Counted from the first letter of the stretch, positions 15,417 through 23,543 are shown. The stretch: 24,518 bases of DNA from Clostridiaceae bacterium (GCA_016292575.1 JAEDIH010000010.1:1-24518), one strand, 5' to 3'. Notes: generated by a model not told the origin, from the letters alone. Numbers and translations are program-made.

Positions 15417-15446
15417 AGCTTTGGACAAAAGAGAGCAAATATAATC

Positions 15447-15475
15447 GGGAAAGCAGTTCCCTGCGGTGTTATAAT
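15447..15475 (+). promoter_or_regulatory. Candidate -10 element and short inverted repeat upstream of the AraC-type gene
   Basis: TATAAT at 15470-15475 lies 33 bases before the start codon; no good -35 is seen at the expected distance. Just upstream, GGGAA-AGCAG-TTCCC (15447-15461) is a 5-base inverted repeat in the position of an operator or activator site. Both are weak individually. Confidence 0.35.
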
Positions 15476-15508
15476 GTGGTTGCAGCAAAGCAAAGGAGGG
15501 CTTAAAGC

Positions 15509-16366
15509 ATGGAGTGGATGGCGGTCATCGGCAATTCAATTCAGTACATTGAGGGGCATATCACGGAAAATATCTCGGTGAACAGTATAGCCGAGAGTGT
15601 GAACCTTTCACCTTTTTATTTTCAGAAAGGCTTTGCAATGCTCTGCGGCTTCACGGTTTCGGAGTATATCCGCAACCGCAGACTTGCGCTTGCAGGCAAC
15701 GAGCTTGCAACGACCGATGAAAAGGTGATTGACATTGCCTTAAAGTACGGATATGATTCGCCGGACAGCTTTGCAAAGGCGTTCACAAGGTTTCACGGCG
15801 TAACGCCTGTTGCCGTGCGTAAGGACGCCGTCATGCTCAAATCCTTTGCTCCGCTGAAAATCAAATTTTCTCTTGAGGGAGGCTATACTATGGATTACAA
15901 AATAGTAAACAAGGACGAATTCACCGTTATTGCAAATGTAAAAAAGTTCAGCTATGAGGGCGCAAATGAAAATGTTCCGCTTTTCTGGAAGGAGCATTTT
16001 GAAAGCGGAAAGGGTGCCGTTGTCTGCGGCGCATACGGCGTCAATATTGACGAAACAATGGGAAAGGAGACTTTTGAATACATGATTGCCGACCCGTATT
16101 TGCCGGGAAGGGAAGTGCCTGAGGGCTTTGAAAAAAGAACAATTCCTGCGTTCACCTGGGCGGTTTTCCCCTGTGTCGGTCCAATGCCGGAGGCCTTGCA
16201 GGATGTCAACAACAAGATTTATACAGAATGGCTTCCGGCAACAAAAGACTATGAGTTTGCCGCCGGCTATTGCGTTGAGTATTATGACGACCCGTCAAAA
16301 TATGAAAAAGGCACGCTCGATGAAAAGTACTATTGCGAAATCTGGATTCCGATTAAAAAGAAGTAA
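15509..16366 (+). CDS. AraC-family transcriptional regulator with GyrI-like effector domain
   Basis: The 285-residue protein has the AraC/XylS double helix-turn-helix at its N-terminus (~8-105): the first recognition unit is around SVNSIAESVNLSPFYFQKGF and the second around VIDIALKYGYDSPDSFAKAF, ending with HGVTP. The C-terminal ~155 residues (from MDYKIVNKDEFTVIAN) form a GyrI-like/SOUL-type small-molecule binding domain, with typical strands FEYMIADPYLP, PAFTWAVFPCVGPMPEALQ and KYYCEIWIPIKKK. Proteins of this Rob/BltR-like design sense hydrophobic compounds and activate stress or efflux genes. A strong AGGAGG sits 8 bases before the ATG. It has its own 92-base upstream gap and is followed by a strong terminator. 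The target genes are not evident; the adjacent GNAT gene is a possibility. Confidence 0.92.
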   Translation: MEWMAVIGNSIQYIEGHITENISVNSIAESVNLSPFYFQKGFAMLCGFTVSEYIRNRRLALAGNELATTDEKVIDIALKYGYDSPDSFAKAFTRFHGVTPVAVRKDAVMLKSFAPLKIKFSLEGGYTMDYKIVNKDEFTVIANVKKFSYEGANENVPLFWKEHFESGKGAVVCGAYGVNIDETMGKETFEYMIADPYLPGREVPEGFEKRTIPAFTWAVFPCVGPMPEALQDVNNKIYTEWLPATKDYEFAAGYCVEYYDDPSKYEKGTLDEKYYCEIWIPIKKK

Positions 16367-16380
16367 AGAGTAAACAAAAC

Positions 16381-16427
16381 CGCCGCCCCGAAAGCTTCAA
16401 CCGGGGCGGCGATAATTATATGTTTTT
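16381..16427. terminator. Bidirectional intrinsic terminator between AraC-type gene and rpiB
   Basis: CGCCGCCCCG (16381-16390) and CGGGGCGGCG (16402-16411) form a perfect 10-bp GC-rich stem with an 11-base loop. On the plus strand it is followed by ATAATTATATGTTTTT; on the minus strand by GTTTTGTTTA. It separates two convergent genes and can serve both. Confidence 0.9.
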
Positions 16428-16432
16428 CTGGC

Positions 16433-16882
16433 TCAGTCCTCAAACGTGCCGTTTTCAATGGCTGTAATCTGGTCAACTCTCCTTTGGTGTCTTCCTCCCT
16501 CAAACTCGGTGGAAAGGAAAACATCAACCATCTCAAGCGCAAGACCGGCACCGACAACTCTTCCGCCGAGGCAAAGCGCGTTTGCGTCGTTGTGGAGCCG
16601 GGTATACTTTGCGCTGAACCAATCCGAACAGCAGGCAGCGCGGATACCCTTGACCTTGTTTGCCGCCATTGAAATGCCGATTCCCGTTCCGCAGCAGAGT
16701 ATGGCTTTTTCACATTCGCCGCTCGTTACACTTTTGCAGGTTTTGTAAGCAATTTTTGCATAGTCAACGGAATCGGACGAATATGTTCCAAAATCTTTGT
16801 AATCAATGCCTTTTTCTTCAAGATGCTTCTTGATTTCTTCTTTGAGGAAGAATCCTCCGTGGTCTGCTCCTAATGCAATCAT
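16433..16882 (-). CDS. rpiB: Ribose-5-phosphate isomerase B
   Basis: The 149-residue protein matches the RpiB/LacAB family in length and motifs: MIALGADHGGFFLKEEIKKH at the N-terminus, the catalytic-loop CCGTGIGISMAANK (Cys of CGTGIG), RAACCSDWFSAKYTRLHNDAN and the LCLGGRVVG segment, ending in the usual GGRHQRRVDQI. It interconverts ribulose-5-phosphate and ribose-5-phosphate in the cytoplasmic pentose phosphate pathway. The ATG at 16882 has AAGGAG 8 bases upstream; the in-frame TTG six bases earlier is too close to that site. It lies 19 bases after tsaB and is probably the last gene of the tsaE-tsaB-rpiB unit. Confidence 0.97.
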   Translation of the reverse strand: MIALGADHGGFFLKEEIKKHLEEKGIDYKDFGTYSSDSVDYAKIAYKTCKSVTSGECEKAILCCGTGIGISMAANKVKGIRAACCSDWFSAKYTRLHNDANALCLGGRVVGAGLALEMVDVFLSTEFEGGRHQRRVDQITAIENGTFED

Positions 16883-16901
16883 TGTCAAATCTCCTTATGT
16901 T

Positions 16902-17594
16902 TTATTTGTTGTTCAGTTTTTTTGCTTTGAGCTCTCTTTCTGCCTGCGGAAGTCTGAGATATACCGGCACCAAAGCGGCGGCAGAAAGCAGTTTTTCTTC
17001 GCTGAAATTCTTATATGCGCAGATTCCGACACTTGCGGCATTCTGAAATCTTAAAAGCGGAGGCGCAGATTCATAGCCGATTTTGTTCTTGCAAAGTTCA
17101 GCTCCGTCACCGACAAAGATGATTTTTTTTCTGTATTGCGCAAGCTTTTTTGAAAGCTCGTCAATCGTCAGTGCCTTATCGTCCGAAAGGCGGCTTATTT
17201 TTTTGCCGCAGACGTCAAAAACGGCGCAATAGACCTGATTGCATCTTGCGTCCATTACCGAGCAGGCGATAACGTCCTGACCGATGAGGTTATATGCAAG
17301 CGCTTCAAGTGTTGAAACGCTGAGGCACTTTTTTCCCGTTCCGTCGGAAAGTCCCTTGATTGCCGCAACGCCTATTCTTATTCCCGTGAACGAGCCGGGA
17401 CCTGCCGAGCAGGCAAAAAAGTCGATATCCGAAAGGGCGGTTTCGGAGTTTTTGAGCACCGAATCAATCATCGGCAAAAGCGTTCTTGAATGAGTCAGTC
17501 CTGCGTTGACCGAACAAAGGCTGATAATTTTTTCATCTTCCGTAACGGCAGCCGAAGCGCAGACCGCGCTTGTGTCAACAGACAAAATTTTCAT
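16902..17594 (-). CDS. tsaB: tRNA t6A37 threonylcarbamoyltransferase complex subunit TsaB
   Basis: This 230-residue ASKHA-fold protein starts MKILSVDTSAVCASAAV and has the diagnostic SAGPGSFTGIRIGVAAIKGL loop, ALAYNLIGQDV and a DARCNQVYCAVF strand. TsaB pairs with TsaD and TsaE to add threonylcarbamoyl to A37 of ANN-decoding tRNAs. The start at 17594 is set by the conserved N-terminus; the longer in-frame reading up to 17714 lies inside tsaE. It overlaps tsaE by 20 bases. The C-terminal region of about 100 residues is poorly conserved, as usual in this family; tsaD is not in the window. Confidence 0.95.
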   Translation of the reverse strand: MKILSVDTSAVCASAAVTEDEKIISLCSVNAGLTHSRTLLPMIDSVLKNSETALSDIDFFACSAGPGSFTGIRIGVAAIKGLSDGTGKKCLSVSTLEALAYNLIGQDVIACSVMDARCNQVYCAVFDVCGKKISRLSDDKALTIDELSKKLAQYRKKIIFVGDGAELCKNKIGYESAPPLLRFQNAASVGICAYKNFSEEKLLSAAALVPVYLRLPQAERELKAKKLNNK

Positions 17595-18021
17595 ATTCAC
17601 CGTATCCCTCAATTTTAAAATTGCGCTGTTCATCGTGTTCGCCGCGTTCAATATATACGCGAACCGTGTTTTCCGGAAGAGCGTTTTCAATGTTTTCGCT
17701 CCATTCGCAGGCAATCACAGAGCCTTTTTGGTAATAATCAAAAAAGCCGGTTGAGTAAAGGTCGTCCCAGGTTTCAACGCGGTACATATCAAAATGATAC
17801 AGCGTAATTTTGTCTCCGCGATATTCGTGAACGAGCGCAAAGGTTGGGCTTGTAACGTCGCAGTCAAGACCAAGACCCTTTGCAAGCCCTCTTGTGAACG
17901 CGGTCTTTCCCATTCCGAGTCCGCCGAAAAACGCAACCACAACGGGTGTTGAAAGCTTTTTTGCAATCCTTTGCGCAAGCAGCTCGGTTTCTTCAACGCT
18001 GTTGGTCTGAGTAATGAACAT
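17575..18021 (-). CDS. tsaE: tRNA t6A37 complex ATPase TsaE
   Basis: The 148-residue P-loop protein has Walker A GGLGMGKTAFTRGLAKGLG, the TsaE-specific SPTFALVHEY (T-S-P-T-F) motif, YHFDMYR, and a CEWSENI segment late in the protein. It is the regulatory ATPase of the TsaBDE complex. First gene of the tsaE-tsaB-rpiB operon, with a sigma-A promoter about 50 bases upstream. The ribosome site is weak (GCAGGT before the ATG at 18021). Confidence 0.96.
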   Translation of the reverse strand: MFITQTNSVEETELLAQRIAKKLSTPVVVAFFGGLGMGKTAFTRGLAKGLGLDCDVTSPTFALVHEYRGDKITLYHFDMYRVETWDDLYSTGFFDYYQKGSVIACEWSENIENALPENTVRVYIERGEHDEQRNFKIEGYGEYENFVC

Positions 18022-18074
18022 ATGAACCTGCCGGTGATGCTTTTCCGGCTTCTCCTTAAATTAATACTTGATAT

Positions 18075-18102
18075 ATTGTATCACAAAACGGCGAGAAGTC
18101 AA
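18075..18102 (-). promoter_or_regulatory. Sigma-A promoter of tsaE-tsaB-rpiB
   Basis: Minus-strand TTGACT (18102-18097), 16-base spacer and TACAAT (18080-18075), giving a leader of about 47 bases before tsaE. Confidence 0.7.
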
Positions 18103-18111
18103 CGCAATCAC

Positions 18112-18140
18112 TTGAAATATCGCCTGAAATATTATATAAT
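18112..18140 (+). promoter_or_regulatory. Sigma-A promoter of the rodA-like gene
   Basis: TTGAAA (18112-18117), 17-base spacer and consensus TATAAT (18135-18140), back to back with the tsaE promoter. The leader would be about 65-70 bases. Confidence 0.75.
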
Positions 18141-18213
18141 TATTATCAACGTATAAAATATCATTGAGATTTTTCAGTCTGCATGACCGATAAAGCTTAG
18201 GACGTGGTTTGAT

Positions 18214-19380
18214 TTGATATATAAACACCTTAAAAAAGCCTTTAAGGAAACAGACAAGCTGTTTTTGCTTTTGTGTCTTTGCCTTTCCGCGGTCGGAACG
18301 GTAATGGTTTCCTCCGCAACCCACAGGACGGCGGACGGGGCGCTCCTCTCGCGAGACGCAAAGGTCATGGTGCTTGCGCTTGTTCTCGGCGTTGCCGCCT
18401 GCCTTGTAATTTCGTTCATTGATTACGATCTTATTTTAAAGCTGTGGCCCGTTGTTGCTGCCGGCTCGCTGTTTTTAATGCTTCTGCTGATACCTTTCGG
18501 CGAAGCACCCAGCGGTCGCGAGGACGCGCGCTCCTGGCTGAGAATTACAAGCTCGCTTTATCTTCAGCCGTCGGAAATACTTAAAATCGGCTTCATAATA
18601 ACGTTTTCAAAGCATCTGAGCCTTCTGAAAAACGATCTTTCAAGCGTTAAAAACGTTTTTTTCCTTTGTATCCACGCAATGATACCCATAGCGCTCGTTG
18701 TTTATACCGGCGACATGGGTTCGGCGCTCATTTTTATGCTGATGTTTGTCGGAATGATGTTCATTGCCGGCGTGCATTGGGCTTATTTTCCCCTTGGCAT
18801 TGCTGCCGTTGCGGCGGCGCTGCCTCTTGTCTGGTATAAGGTTTTCGATAACATTCAGCGCAATCGTATCCTTGCGCTGATTGACCCGCAGTCCTATCCT
18901 AACGAAATTTATCAGCAGCAGCAGGCAGGAAACGCCATACGCGAGGGCGGCTTCTTCGGCGCAGGACTTTTCAAGGGTGCGTACACTCAGAGCGGCTCAG
19001 TGCCGGAAAGCGCGAACGACATGATTTTTTCCGTAATATGCGAGGAAACCGGACTTATAGGGGCCTTTGTTGTTCTTTTGCTTTTTGCCTTGCTTGCAAT
19101 AAGAATAATTTACGTCGGAAGACGCTCAAACAACTATGCCGCTTCAATGATTTGCTACGGCATAATGTTTATGATAATCGCGCAGGTTGCCGTCAATATC
19201 GGAATGTGCCTCAAGCTTCTGCCGGTTATCGGAATCACGCTTCCGTTCATCAGCGCAGGCGGTTCGTCCGTTGTAAGCCTGTATCTTGCAGTCGGCCTTG
19301 TTCTGAGTGTATACCGGTCTTCGGGAGCCATCAGCTATGATAATGACTACAGGTTTGACCGGATAGCAAGGCAGATATAA
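18214..19380 (+). CDS. rodA: RodA/FtsW-type SEDS peptidoglycan glycosyltransferase, most RodA-like
   Basis: A 388-residue polytopic membrane protein of the SEDS family, with about ten hydrophobic segments. Key motifs are SWLRITSSLYLQPSEILKIG, the YTGDMGSALIF segment (counterpart of QPDLGTA), PESANDMIFSVICEETG with the conserved catalytic Asp269, and LPFISAGGSSVVSLYL near the C-terminus. SEDS proteins polymerise lipid II glycan chains together with a class B PBP. The LQPSE and GGSS region fit RodA better than FtsW, but SpoVE-like roles cannot be excluded and no PBP or mreBCD gene is adjacent. The start is TTG at 18214, preceded by AGGACGTGG; no in-frame ATG lies close upstream. It is convergent with the zinc-ribbon gene, 7 bases apart with no terminator between. 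Confidence 0.9.
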   Translation: MIYKHLKKAFKETDKLFLLLCLCLSAVGTVMVSSATHRTADGALLSRDAKVMVLALVLGVAACLVISFIDYDLILKLWPVVAAGSLFLMLLLIPFGEAPSGREDARSWLRITSSLYLQPSEILKIGFIITFSKHLSLLKNDLSSVKNVFFLCIHAMIPIALVVYTGDMGSALIFMLMFVGMMFIAGVHWAYFPLGIAAVAAALPLVWYKVFDNIQRNRILALIDPQSYPNEIYQQQQAGNAIREGGFFGAGLFKGAYTQSGSVPESANDMIFSVICEETGLIGAFVVLLLFALLAIRIIYVGRRSNNYAASMICYGIMFMIIAQVAVNIGMCLKLLPVIGITLPFISAGGSSVVSLYLAVGLVLSVYRSSGAISYDNDYRFDRIARQI

Positions 19381-19387
19381 GCTTTGT

Positions 19388-19645
19388 TCAGAACCAATGG
19401 TCGTGCATTTCCTTCAACAGTTCTTCGCTTATTTCAAAGCCGCAACTCTCGCCTATAACGGAGTCGGTTTTGCAAAAAGGACAAACGGCTGTGTCGCCTT
19501 CCTCATCATCAATATATTGCGTAATCTCCTCGGAACTGAAGATTTTTCCGCAAAAAAAACAGCCGCATTTTTGTTCTTCTTCAAGGTTCTCCATGTTGCC
19601 GATGCTTTGTTCGTTGATTCTTTGGAGGTCATGTTCTGTCAGCAT
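19388..19645 (-). CDS. Small zinc-ribbon protein
   Basis: The 85-residue protein has a CGCFFCGKIF knuckle and a CPFCKTDSVIG knuckle about 30 residues apart, consistent with four Cys binding one zinc. Between them is an acidic IDDEEGDTAV stretch. The C-terminus, EISEELLKEMHDHWF, looks like an amphipathic helix. I recognise the general family of short cytoplasmic zinc-ribbon proteins but no precise function. An AAAGGA lies about 8 bases before the ATG at 19645. It follows the pheST terminator; it probably has its own weak promoter or depends on read-through. Confidence 0.8.
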   Translation of the reverse strand: MLTEHDLQRINEQSIGNMENLEEEQKCGCFFCGKIFSSEEITQYIDDEEGDTAVCPFCKTDSVIGESCGFEISEELLKEMHDHWF

Positions 19646-19662
19646 AATAAATTCCTTTCTTT

Positions 19663-19702
19663 GAAAAACAAGCCGTACCCGTGTTGAGCAAAGGTACGGC
19701 TT
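19663..19702 (-). terminator. Intrinsic terminator of pheST
   Basis: AAGCCGTACC (19670-19679) and GGTACGGCTT (19693-19702) form a perfect 10-bp stem with a 13-base loop. Reading on the minus strand it is followed by GTTTTTC, 18 bases after the pheT stop. Plus-strand flank TTTCATT is weaker. Confidence 0.88.
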
Positions 19703-19719
19703 TTCATTATGTTGTTTAA

Positions 19720-22101
19720 TCAGCTTCTGAGCCTGATGCCCATTTTTGCAAGGGCATCAATGGCTTTCTTCATTGCCGAATCCGCCTCATCATCGGTGAG
19801 AGTACGGTCTGCGGCTCGCATCTTGATACTGAAAGCAACGCTCTTCATGTTTTTCGGAATCTGCGAGCCAACATAGACGTCAAAGAGGGTGATGCTTTCA
19901 AGAATATTTCCGACTGCGCCGGAAATCTCCTTTTCAAGCGTCATAACCGGAACGTCGATATTGCAGACGAAAGCGAGGTCGCGGCTTGAGGCCGGGAAGC
20001 GCGGAAGCGGCTTGTAAACGCGCTTGAGGTTGCCGTACTTTATGAGTGAAGCAAAGTCAACCTGACCCACATAAGCCTTAACGCCGATCTCATAGTTCTT
20101 GAGGACGGCCGGATGAATTTCACCGAGGTAGCCTATCTGAGTCTCACCGAGCATGATTGCTGCCGTTCTTCCCGGGTGGAAGGTCGGATCGTCCGTAACT
20201 GCAACAAAGTCGTATCCGCAAACGCCTGTAACATAAAGCAGTTCCTCAATAACAGCCTTTAGACTGAAGAAGTCGCAGCCCTCGCCATACATTCCAAGGG
20301 TTACTTTAACATTCTCATCGGGAAGTTTCTCGGCTGAATTCCAGATGTATTCGTTTGAAATTTCAAAGAGTGAAGCGGCTGCGTTCCTGTTGTTATAGTT
20401 TCTTGAAAGGACGTCAAGCATTGAGGGGATAACGGTGGTTCTCATAACGCTTGTGTCCTCGCCGAGCGGATTGGAAATGACAACGCCGCTTCTTTTCGGG
20501 TCGTCCTTCGGGAGCCTTATTTTGTCGTAATGCTTCGGGCTGATGAAGGAGAAAGTTGCAATCTCCGAAAGTCCGCAGCCGAGCAGAGTTTGCGAAACAA
20601 GTCTTTCCATGTTCTGCTCCGGAGTGCGCTTTGCGTTGGCAACGCCGCCGAGCTTCCTGTTCGGAATGTTCTGGTAGCCGTAAAAACGTGCAATTTCCTC
20701 GGAAATATCCGCCTGGTGTTCAATGTCGTTTCTGAACGACGGAACGGAGATTACACCGTTTTCAACCTTGAAATCAATGGATTCAAGAATCCTCTTTTGC
20801 TCTTCGGCTGAGACGTTGATGCCGATGAAGTCGTTGACCCACTGCGGATTAAAGGGGAGAGTCCTGTCCTTTTTGACTGATTTGTCGCAGTCAATTATAC
20901 CGCTGACAACATCGCCGGCGTCAAGCTCTTCAACAAGTTCGAGAGCACGCATAAGCGCAGGCAGACAGCTTTCAGGGTCAAGCTCCTTTTCATATCTTCC
21001 GCTTGCCTCGGTTCTCATGCCGAGCTTTTTTGCGGTGATTCTTGTTGTCGGACCGTTGAAGCAGGCGCTTTCAAAAACAATGGTGTTTGTGTCGTCCATA
21101 ATGCCGCTGAATTCGCCGCCCATAACGCCGGCAACGGCAACGGGCTTGTTCTTGTCCGCAATGACGAGCATATCTTCGGTAAGGTCGCGCTCGACGCCGT
21201 CAAGGGTCGTAATTTTTTCGCCGTTCTTTGCTGTTCTGACAATAACGCTGTTTCCGTCAAGAAAACGCAGGTCAAAAGCGTGCATAGGCTGACCGTATTC
21301 AAGCATAACATAGTTTGTGATATCAACAATGTTGTTAATTGGTCTGACACCGCAGGCACGAAGTCTTTCTCTCATCCGGCGTGGGGAGGGCTTGACGCGG
21401 ACGTTTTTAACAACTGCGCCGCAGTAGCGATAGCAGCGTTCAGGATTAAGAATGTCAACGGAAAGGTGATCATTAACGTCTCCGCCGCAGCCTTTAACCT
21501 TAGGCTCGTGCTTTTTGAACGGTACGCCGAACGTTGCCGAAGCCTCACGCGCAAGACCGATGATGGAAAGGCAGTCCGGTCTGTTAGAGGTTATCTCAAA
21601 CTCGGTAACGGTGTCGTTAAGACCGATTGCCTCGCGGATATCAATGCCGAGCGTTTTGTCGCAGTCATCGCCGAGAACAAAGATTCCGTCCTCGATTGCA
21701 TAGGGAAAGTCGTGAGCAGTCAGACCAAGCTCGCCGAGCGAGCAGAGCATGCCGTTGCTTTCAACGCCGCGAAGCTTGCCTTTTTTAATGTGCTGACCGC
21801 CGTGAACGTAGGAATCGTCCATTGCAACGGGAACAACGTCTCCGGTTTTAAGGTTCTGCGCGCCGGTAACAATCTGAAGGTTCTCGTCTTTGCCAACGTT
21901 TACCGAACAAATCCACATATGGTCGGAATCCGGGTGACGAGAAAGCGAGTCGATTCTTCCCGTGATAATATTTTTAAGCTCTTCTCCCTCAACCTCAAAG
22001 GCTTCAACCTTTGAGCCGGAGAGGGTCATTTCATCGGCGAATTTTTTGTCGCTTACATCAAGGTCAACAAAATCATGCAGCCATTTTTTTGAAAGATTCA
22101 T
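19720..22101 (-). CDS. pheT: Phenylalanyl-tRNA synthetase beta subunit
   Basis: The 793-residue subunit is full length for the bacterial family. In order: start MNLSKKWLHDFVDLDV; EMAP/OB-type tRNA-binding domain (~36-146: SLSRHPDSDHMWICSVNVG and GMLCSLGELG); B3/4 editing region (~200-390, NRPDCLSIIGLAREA, MHAFDLRFLDG, VMGGEFSG); B5 domain (~400-475); catalytic-like core (~480-690, with NPLGEDTSVMRTTVIPSML); C-terminal ferredoxin-fold anticodon-binding domain (~695-793, LPRFPASSRDLAFV). It forms the alpha2-beta2 PheRS. A near-perfect AAGGAGGTG ribosome site overlaps the pheS stop, so the pair is coupled. It ends at a clear terminator. Confidence 0.98.
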   Translation of the reverse strand: MNLSKKWLHDFVDLDVSDKKFADEMTLSGSKVEAFEVEGEELKNIITGRIDSLSRHPDSDHMWICSVNVGKDENLQIVTGAQNLKTGDVVPVAMDDSYVHGGQHIKKGKLRGVESNGMLCSLGELGLTAHDFPYAIEDGIFVLGDDCDKTLGIDIREAIGLNDTVTEFEITSNRPDCLSIIGLAREASATFGVPFKKHEPKVKGCGGDVNDHLSVDILNPERCYRYCGAVVKNVRVKPSPRRMRERLRACGVRPINNIVDITNYVMLEYGQPMHAFDLRFLDGNSVIVRTAKNGEKITTLDGVERDLTEDMLVIADKNKPVAVAGVMGGEFSGIMDDTNTIVFESACFNGPTTRITAKKLGMRTEASGRYEKELDPESCLPALMRALELVEELDAGDVVSGIIDCDKSVKKDRTLPFNPQWVNDFIGINVSAEEQKRILESIDFKVENGVISVPSFRNDIEHQADISEEIARFYGYQNIPNRKLGGVANAKRTPEQNMERLVSQTLLGCGLSEIATFSFISPKHYDKIRLPKDDPKRSGVVISNPLGEDTSVMRTTVIPSMLDVLSRNYNNRNAAASLFEISNEYIWNSAEKLPDENVKVTLGMYGEGCDFFSLKAVIEELLYVTGVCGYDFVAVTDDPTFHPGRTAAIMLGETQIGYLGEIHPAVLKNYEIGVKAYVGQVDFASLIKYGNLKRVYKPLPRFPASSRDLAFVCNIDVPVMTLEKEISGAVGNILESITLFDVYVGSQIPKNMKSVAFSIKMRAADRTLTDDEADSAMKKAIDALAKMGIRLRS

Positions 22102-22116
22102 TCTTAAAGCACCTCC

Positions 22117-23136
22117 TTAGAATTGGTTCAGGAATCTGACGTCGTTTTCATAAAGAAGACGCATATCGTCAATATTGAAGCGGAACATAACAAGCCTTTC
22201 AAGACCAATACCGAAAGCAAAGCCGCTGTAAACCTCGGGGTCAACGCCGCAGTTTTTGAGGACTTTCGGGTGAACCATTCCGCCGCCGAGAATTTCAATC
22301 CAGCCCTCGCCCTTGCACATCGGGCAGCCCTTTCCGCCGCAGTTGAAGCAGGAAACGTCAATTTCGCATGAAGGCTCTGTGAACGGGAAGTGGTGCGGTC
22401 TGAGTCTTATCTTCGTATCTTCGCCGTAAAGGCTTTTTGCAAAGTCCTCAAGGCAGCCCTTGAGGTCGGCCATTGTGATCCCCTTGTCAACAACAAGACC
22501 CTCAATCTGGTGGAAGATGGGCGAATGGGTTGCGTCAACGGCGTCCGAACGGTAAACACGACCGGGAGCGATAACGCGTATCGGCGGAGCCTGATTTTCC
22601 ATAACACGAATTTGGCAGGGAGAGGTCTGCGTCCTCAGCAGCATATTTTCGGTAATGTAGAAAGTGTCCTGAGTGTCCCTTGCCGGGTGATTTTTCGGAA
22701 TATTCAAAGCCTCAAAGTTATAGTAATCCCACTCAATTTCCGGACCTGAGGCAACGGAAAAGCCCATGCCGAAGAAGATGTCCTTAACCTCGTCAAGCAC
22801 GATTGAAAGCGGATGCTTGTGACCGAGGGGAACTCTTCCGGAGGGGAGGGTAACGTCAATTTTTTCGTTTTTGAGCTTTTCCTCAAGCAGCTTTTCCTTG
22901 ATTGAGTCAACGTTTGCGGAAATTTTGCCCTCAAGGTCGGCTCTGATTTCGTTTGCAAGCTGACCGATAACGGGTCTTTCCTCGGCGGAAAGCCTGCCCA
23001 TTTGTTTGAGTATTGCGGTCAGCTCTCCCTTTTTGCCGAGGAATTTAACTCTGATTGAGTCAAGGTCCTGCAAAACGGAAGCGTTCTGAAGTTCCGCTAT
23101 TGCACTTTTACGGATAGCTTCAAGTTGTTCTTTCAT
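22117..23136 (-). CDS. pheS: Phenylalanyl-tRNA synthetase alpha subunit
   Basis: The 339-residue catalytic subunit has an N-terminal coiled-coil (~1-85, MKEQLEAIRKSAIAELQ onward) and class II motifs: motif 1 around GMGFSVASGPEIEWDYYNFE with NHPARDTQDTFY, motif 2 GRVYRSDAVDATHSPIFHQI, and motif 3 GFAFGIGLERLVMFRF. The Cys-rich insert CFNCGGKGCPMC before GWIEILGGGMVHP is normal for Firmicutes PheS. It charges tRNA-Phe with phenylalanine. I chose ATG 23136, with AAAGGA upstream and the family N-terminus; a TTG 36 bases earlier lies before that ribosome site. It is preceded by a Phe T-box leader. Confidence 0.98.
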   Translation of the reverse strand: MKEQLEAIRKSAIAELQNASVLQDLDSIRVKFLGKKGELTAILKQMGRLSAEERPVIGQLANEIRADLEGKISANVDSIKEKLLEEKLKNEKIDVTLPSGRVPLGHKHPLSIVLDEVKDIFFGMGFSVASGPEIEWDYYNFEALNIPKNHPARDTQDTFYITENMLLRTQTSPCQIRVMENQAPPIRVIAPGRVYRSDAVDATHSPIFHQIEGLVVDKGITMADLKGCLEDFAKSLYGEDTKIRLRPHHFPFTEPSCEIDVSCFNCGGKGCPMCKGEGWIEILGGGMVHPKVLKNCGVDPEVYSGFAFGIGLERLVMFRFNIDDMRLLYENDVRFLNQF

Positions 23137-23181
23137 TTTGAAATCATTCCTTTCGTCTGTGTGTTTTAGCAAAGAGACAAA

Positions 23182-23214
23182 ACAAAAAAGCTCCGTCCCC
23201 CAAAATAGGGACGA
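23182..23214 (-). terminator. T-box regulated intrinsic terminator
   Basis: Minus-strand GCTTCGTCCC pairs with GGGGACGGAGC (one G-U pair) around a short TATTTTG-type loop and is followed by TTTTTTG. It lies just downstream of the T-box sequence and overlaps no coding region. Confidence 0.92.
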
Positions 23215-23461
23215 AGCCTGATACTCATACTCCGCGGTACCACCCTAATTTTTGCAAAAAGCAAACACTCTGAGCAACCGTTGGAGTTCAACTGATTGCC
23301 GTATCCGTTAACGGTGATAAGCCGTTGAAGCCTACTTAATGATTCAGCCTCACCGCTCCAAAGTGAACTTCGGCGTTCTTTCGATAAAACGGCTCACAGC
23401 AAAAACCGCTTCTCTCTGAAACGAAAAAGGAACGCTTACTCTCTTTTTCATCGCGTTGTCT
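23182..23461 (-). promoter_or_regulatory. T-box riboswitch (tRNA-Phe sensing) controlling pheST
   Basis: The minus-strand leader carries the canonical T-box AGGGTGGTACCGCGG (23244-23230), whose TGGT bulge can pair with the ACCA end of tRNA-Phe. Stem I is recognisable: a GATGA k-turn motif near 23450, AGTA (S-turn), an AGAGAG bulge, and the helix AGCGTTC/GAACGC. The specifier loop that follows reads GAAG-TTC-A, so the specifier codon is UUC (Phe) at 23367-23365. The antiterminator competes with the terminator listed separately. Uncharged tRNA-Phe would favour read-through into pheS. Confidence 0.95.
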
Positions 23462-23467
23462 TTTGCT

Positions 23468-23496
23468 ACTTTACCACAAAACAAAATTTTTTTCAA
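23468..23496 (-). promoter_or_regulatory. Promoter of the pheST T-box transcript
   Basis: Minus-strand TTGAAA (23496-23491), 17-base spacer and TAAAGT (23473-23468) with an extended TGG before it. Transcription would start near 23461, some 10 bases before the T-box k-turn motif. Confidence 0.7.
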
Positions 23497-23535
23497 GACT
23501 TAGGCAAAAAAATATTTTATTTTCAGCGAAAGTGT

Positions 23536-23543
23536 GCTACAAT
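23536..23543 (+). promoter_or_regulatory. Candidate extended -10 promoter of the nnrE/nnrD-like gene
   Basis: TGC-TACAAT (TACAAT at 23538-23543) is an extended -10 about 40 bases before the start codon; the -35 region is only A/T-rich with no clear hexamer. It is divergent from the pheST promoter. Confidence 0.5.

Noticed and set aside
15421..15445. TTGGAC and TATAAT upstream of the AraC-type gene as a promoter pair
   Set aside because: The spacing is only 13 bases, too short for a sigma-A promoter.
17595..17714. N-terminal extension of TsaB to 270 residues
   Set aside because: The extension is inside tsaE in another frame; the family starts at MKILSVDTS.
18029..18050. GCCGG/CCGGC inverted repeat upstream of tsaE
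   Set aside because: Only five base pairs with no T-run; too short to call a terminator or operator.
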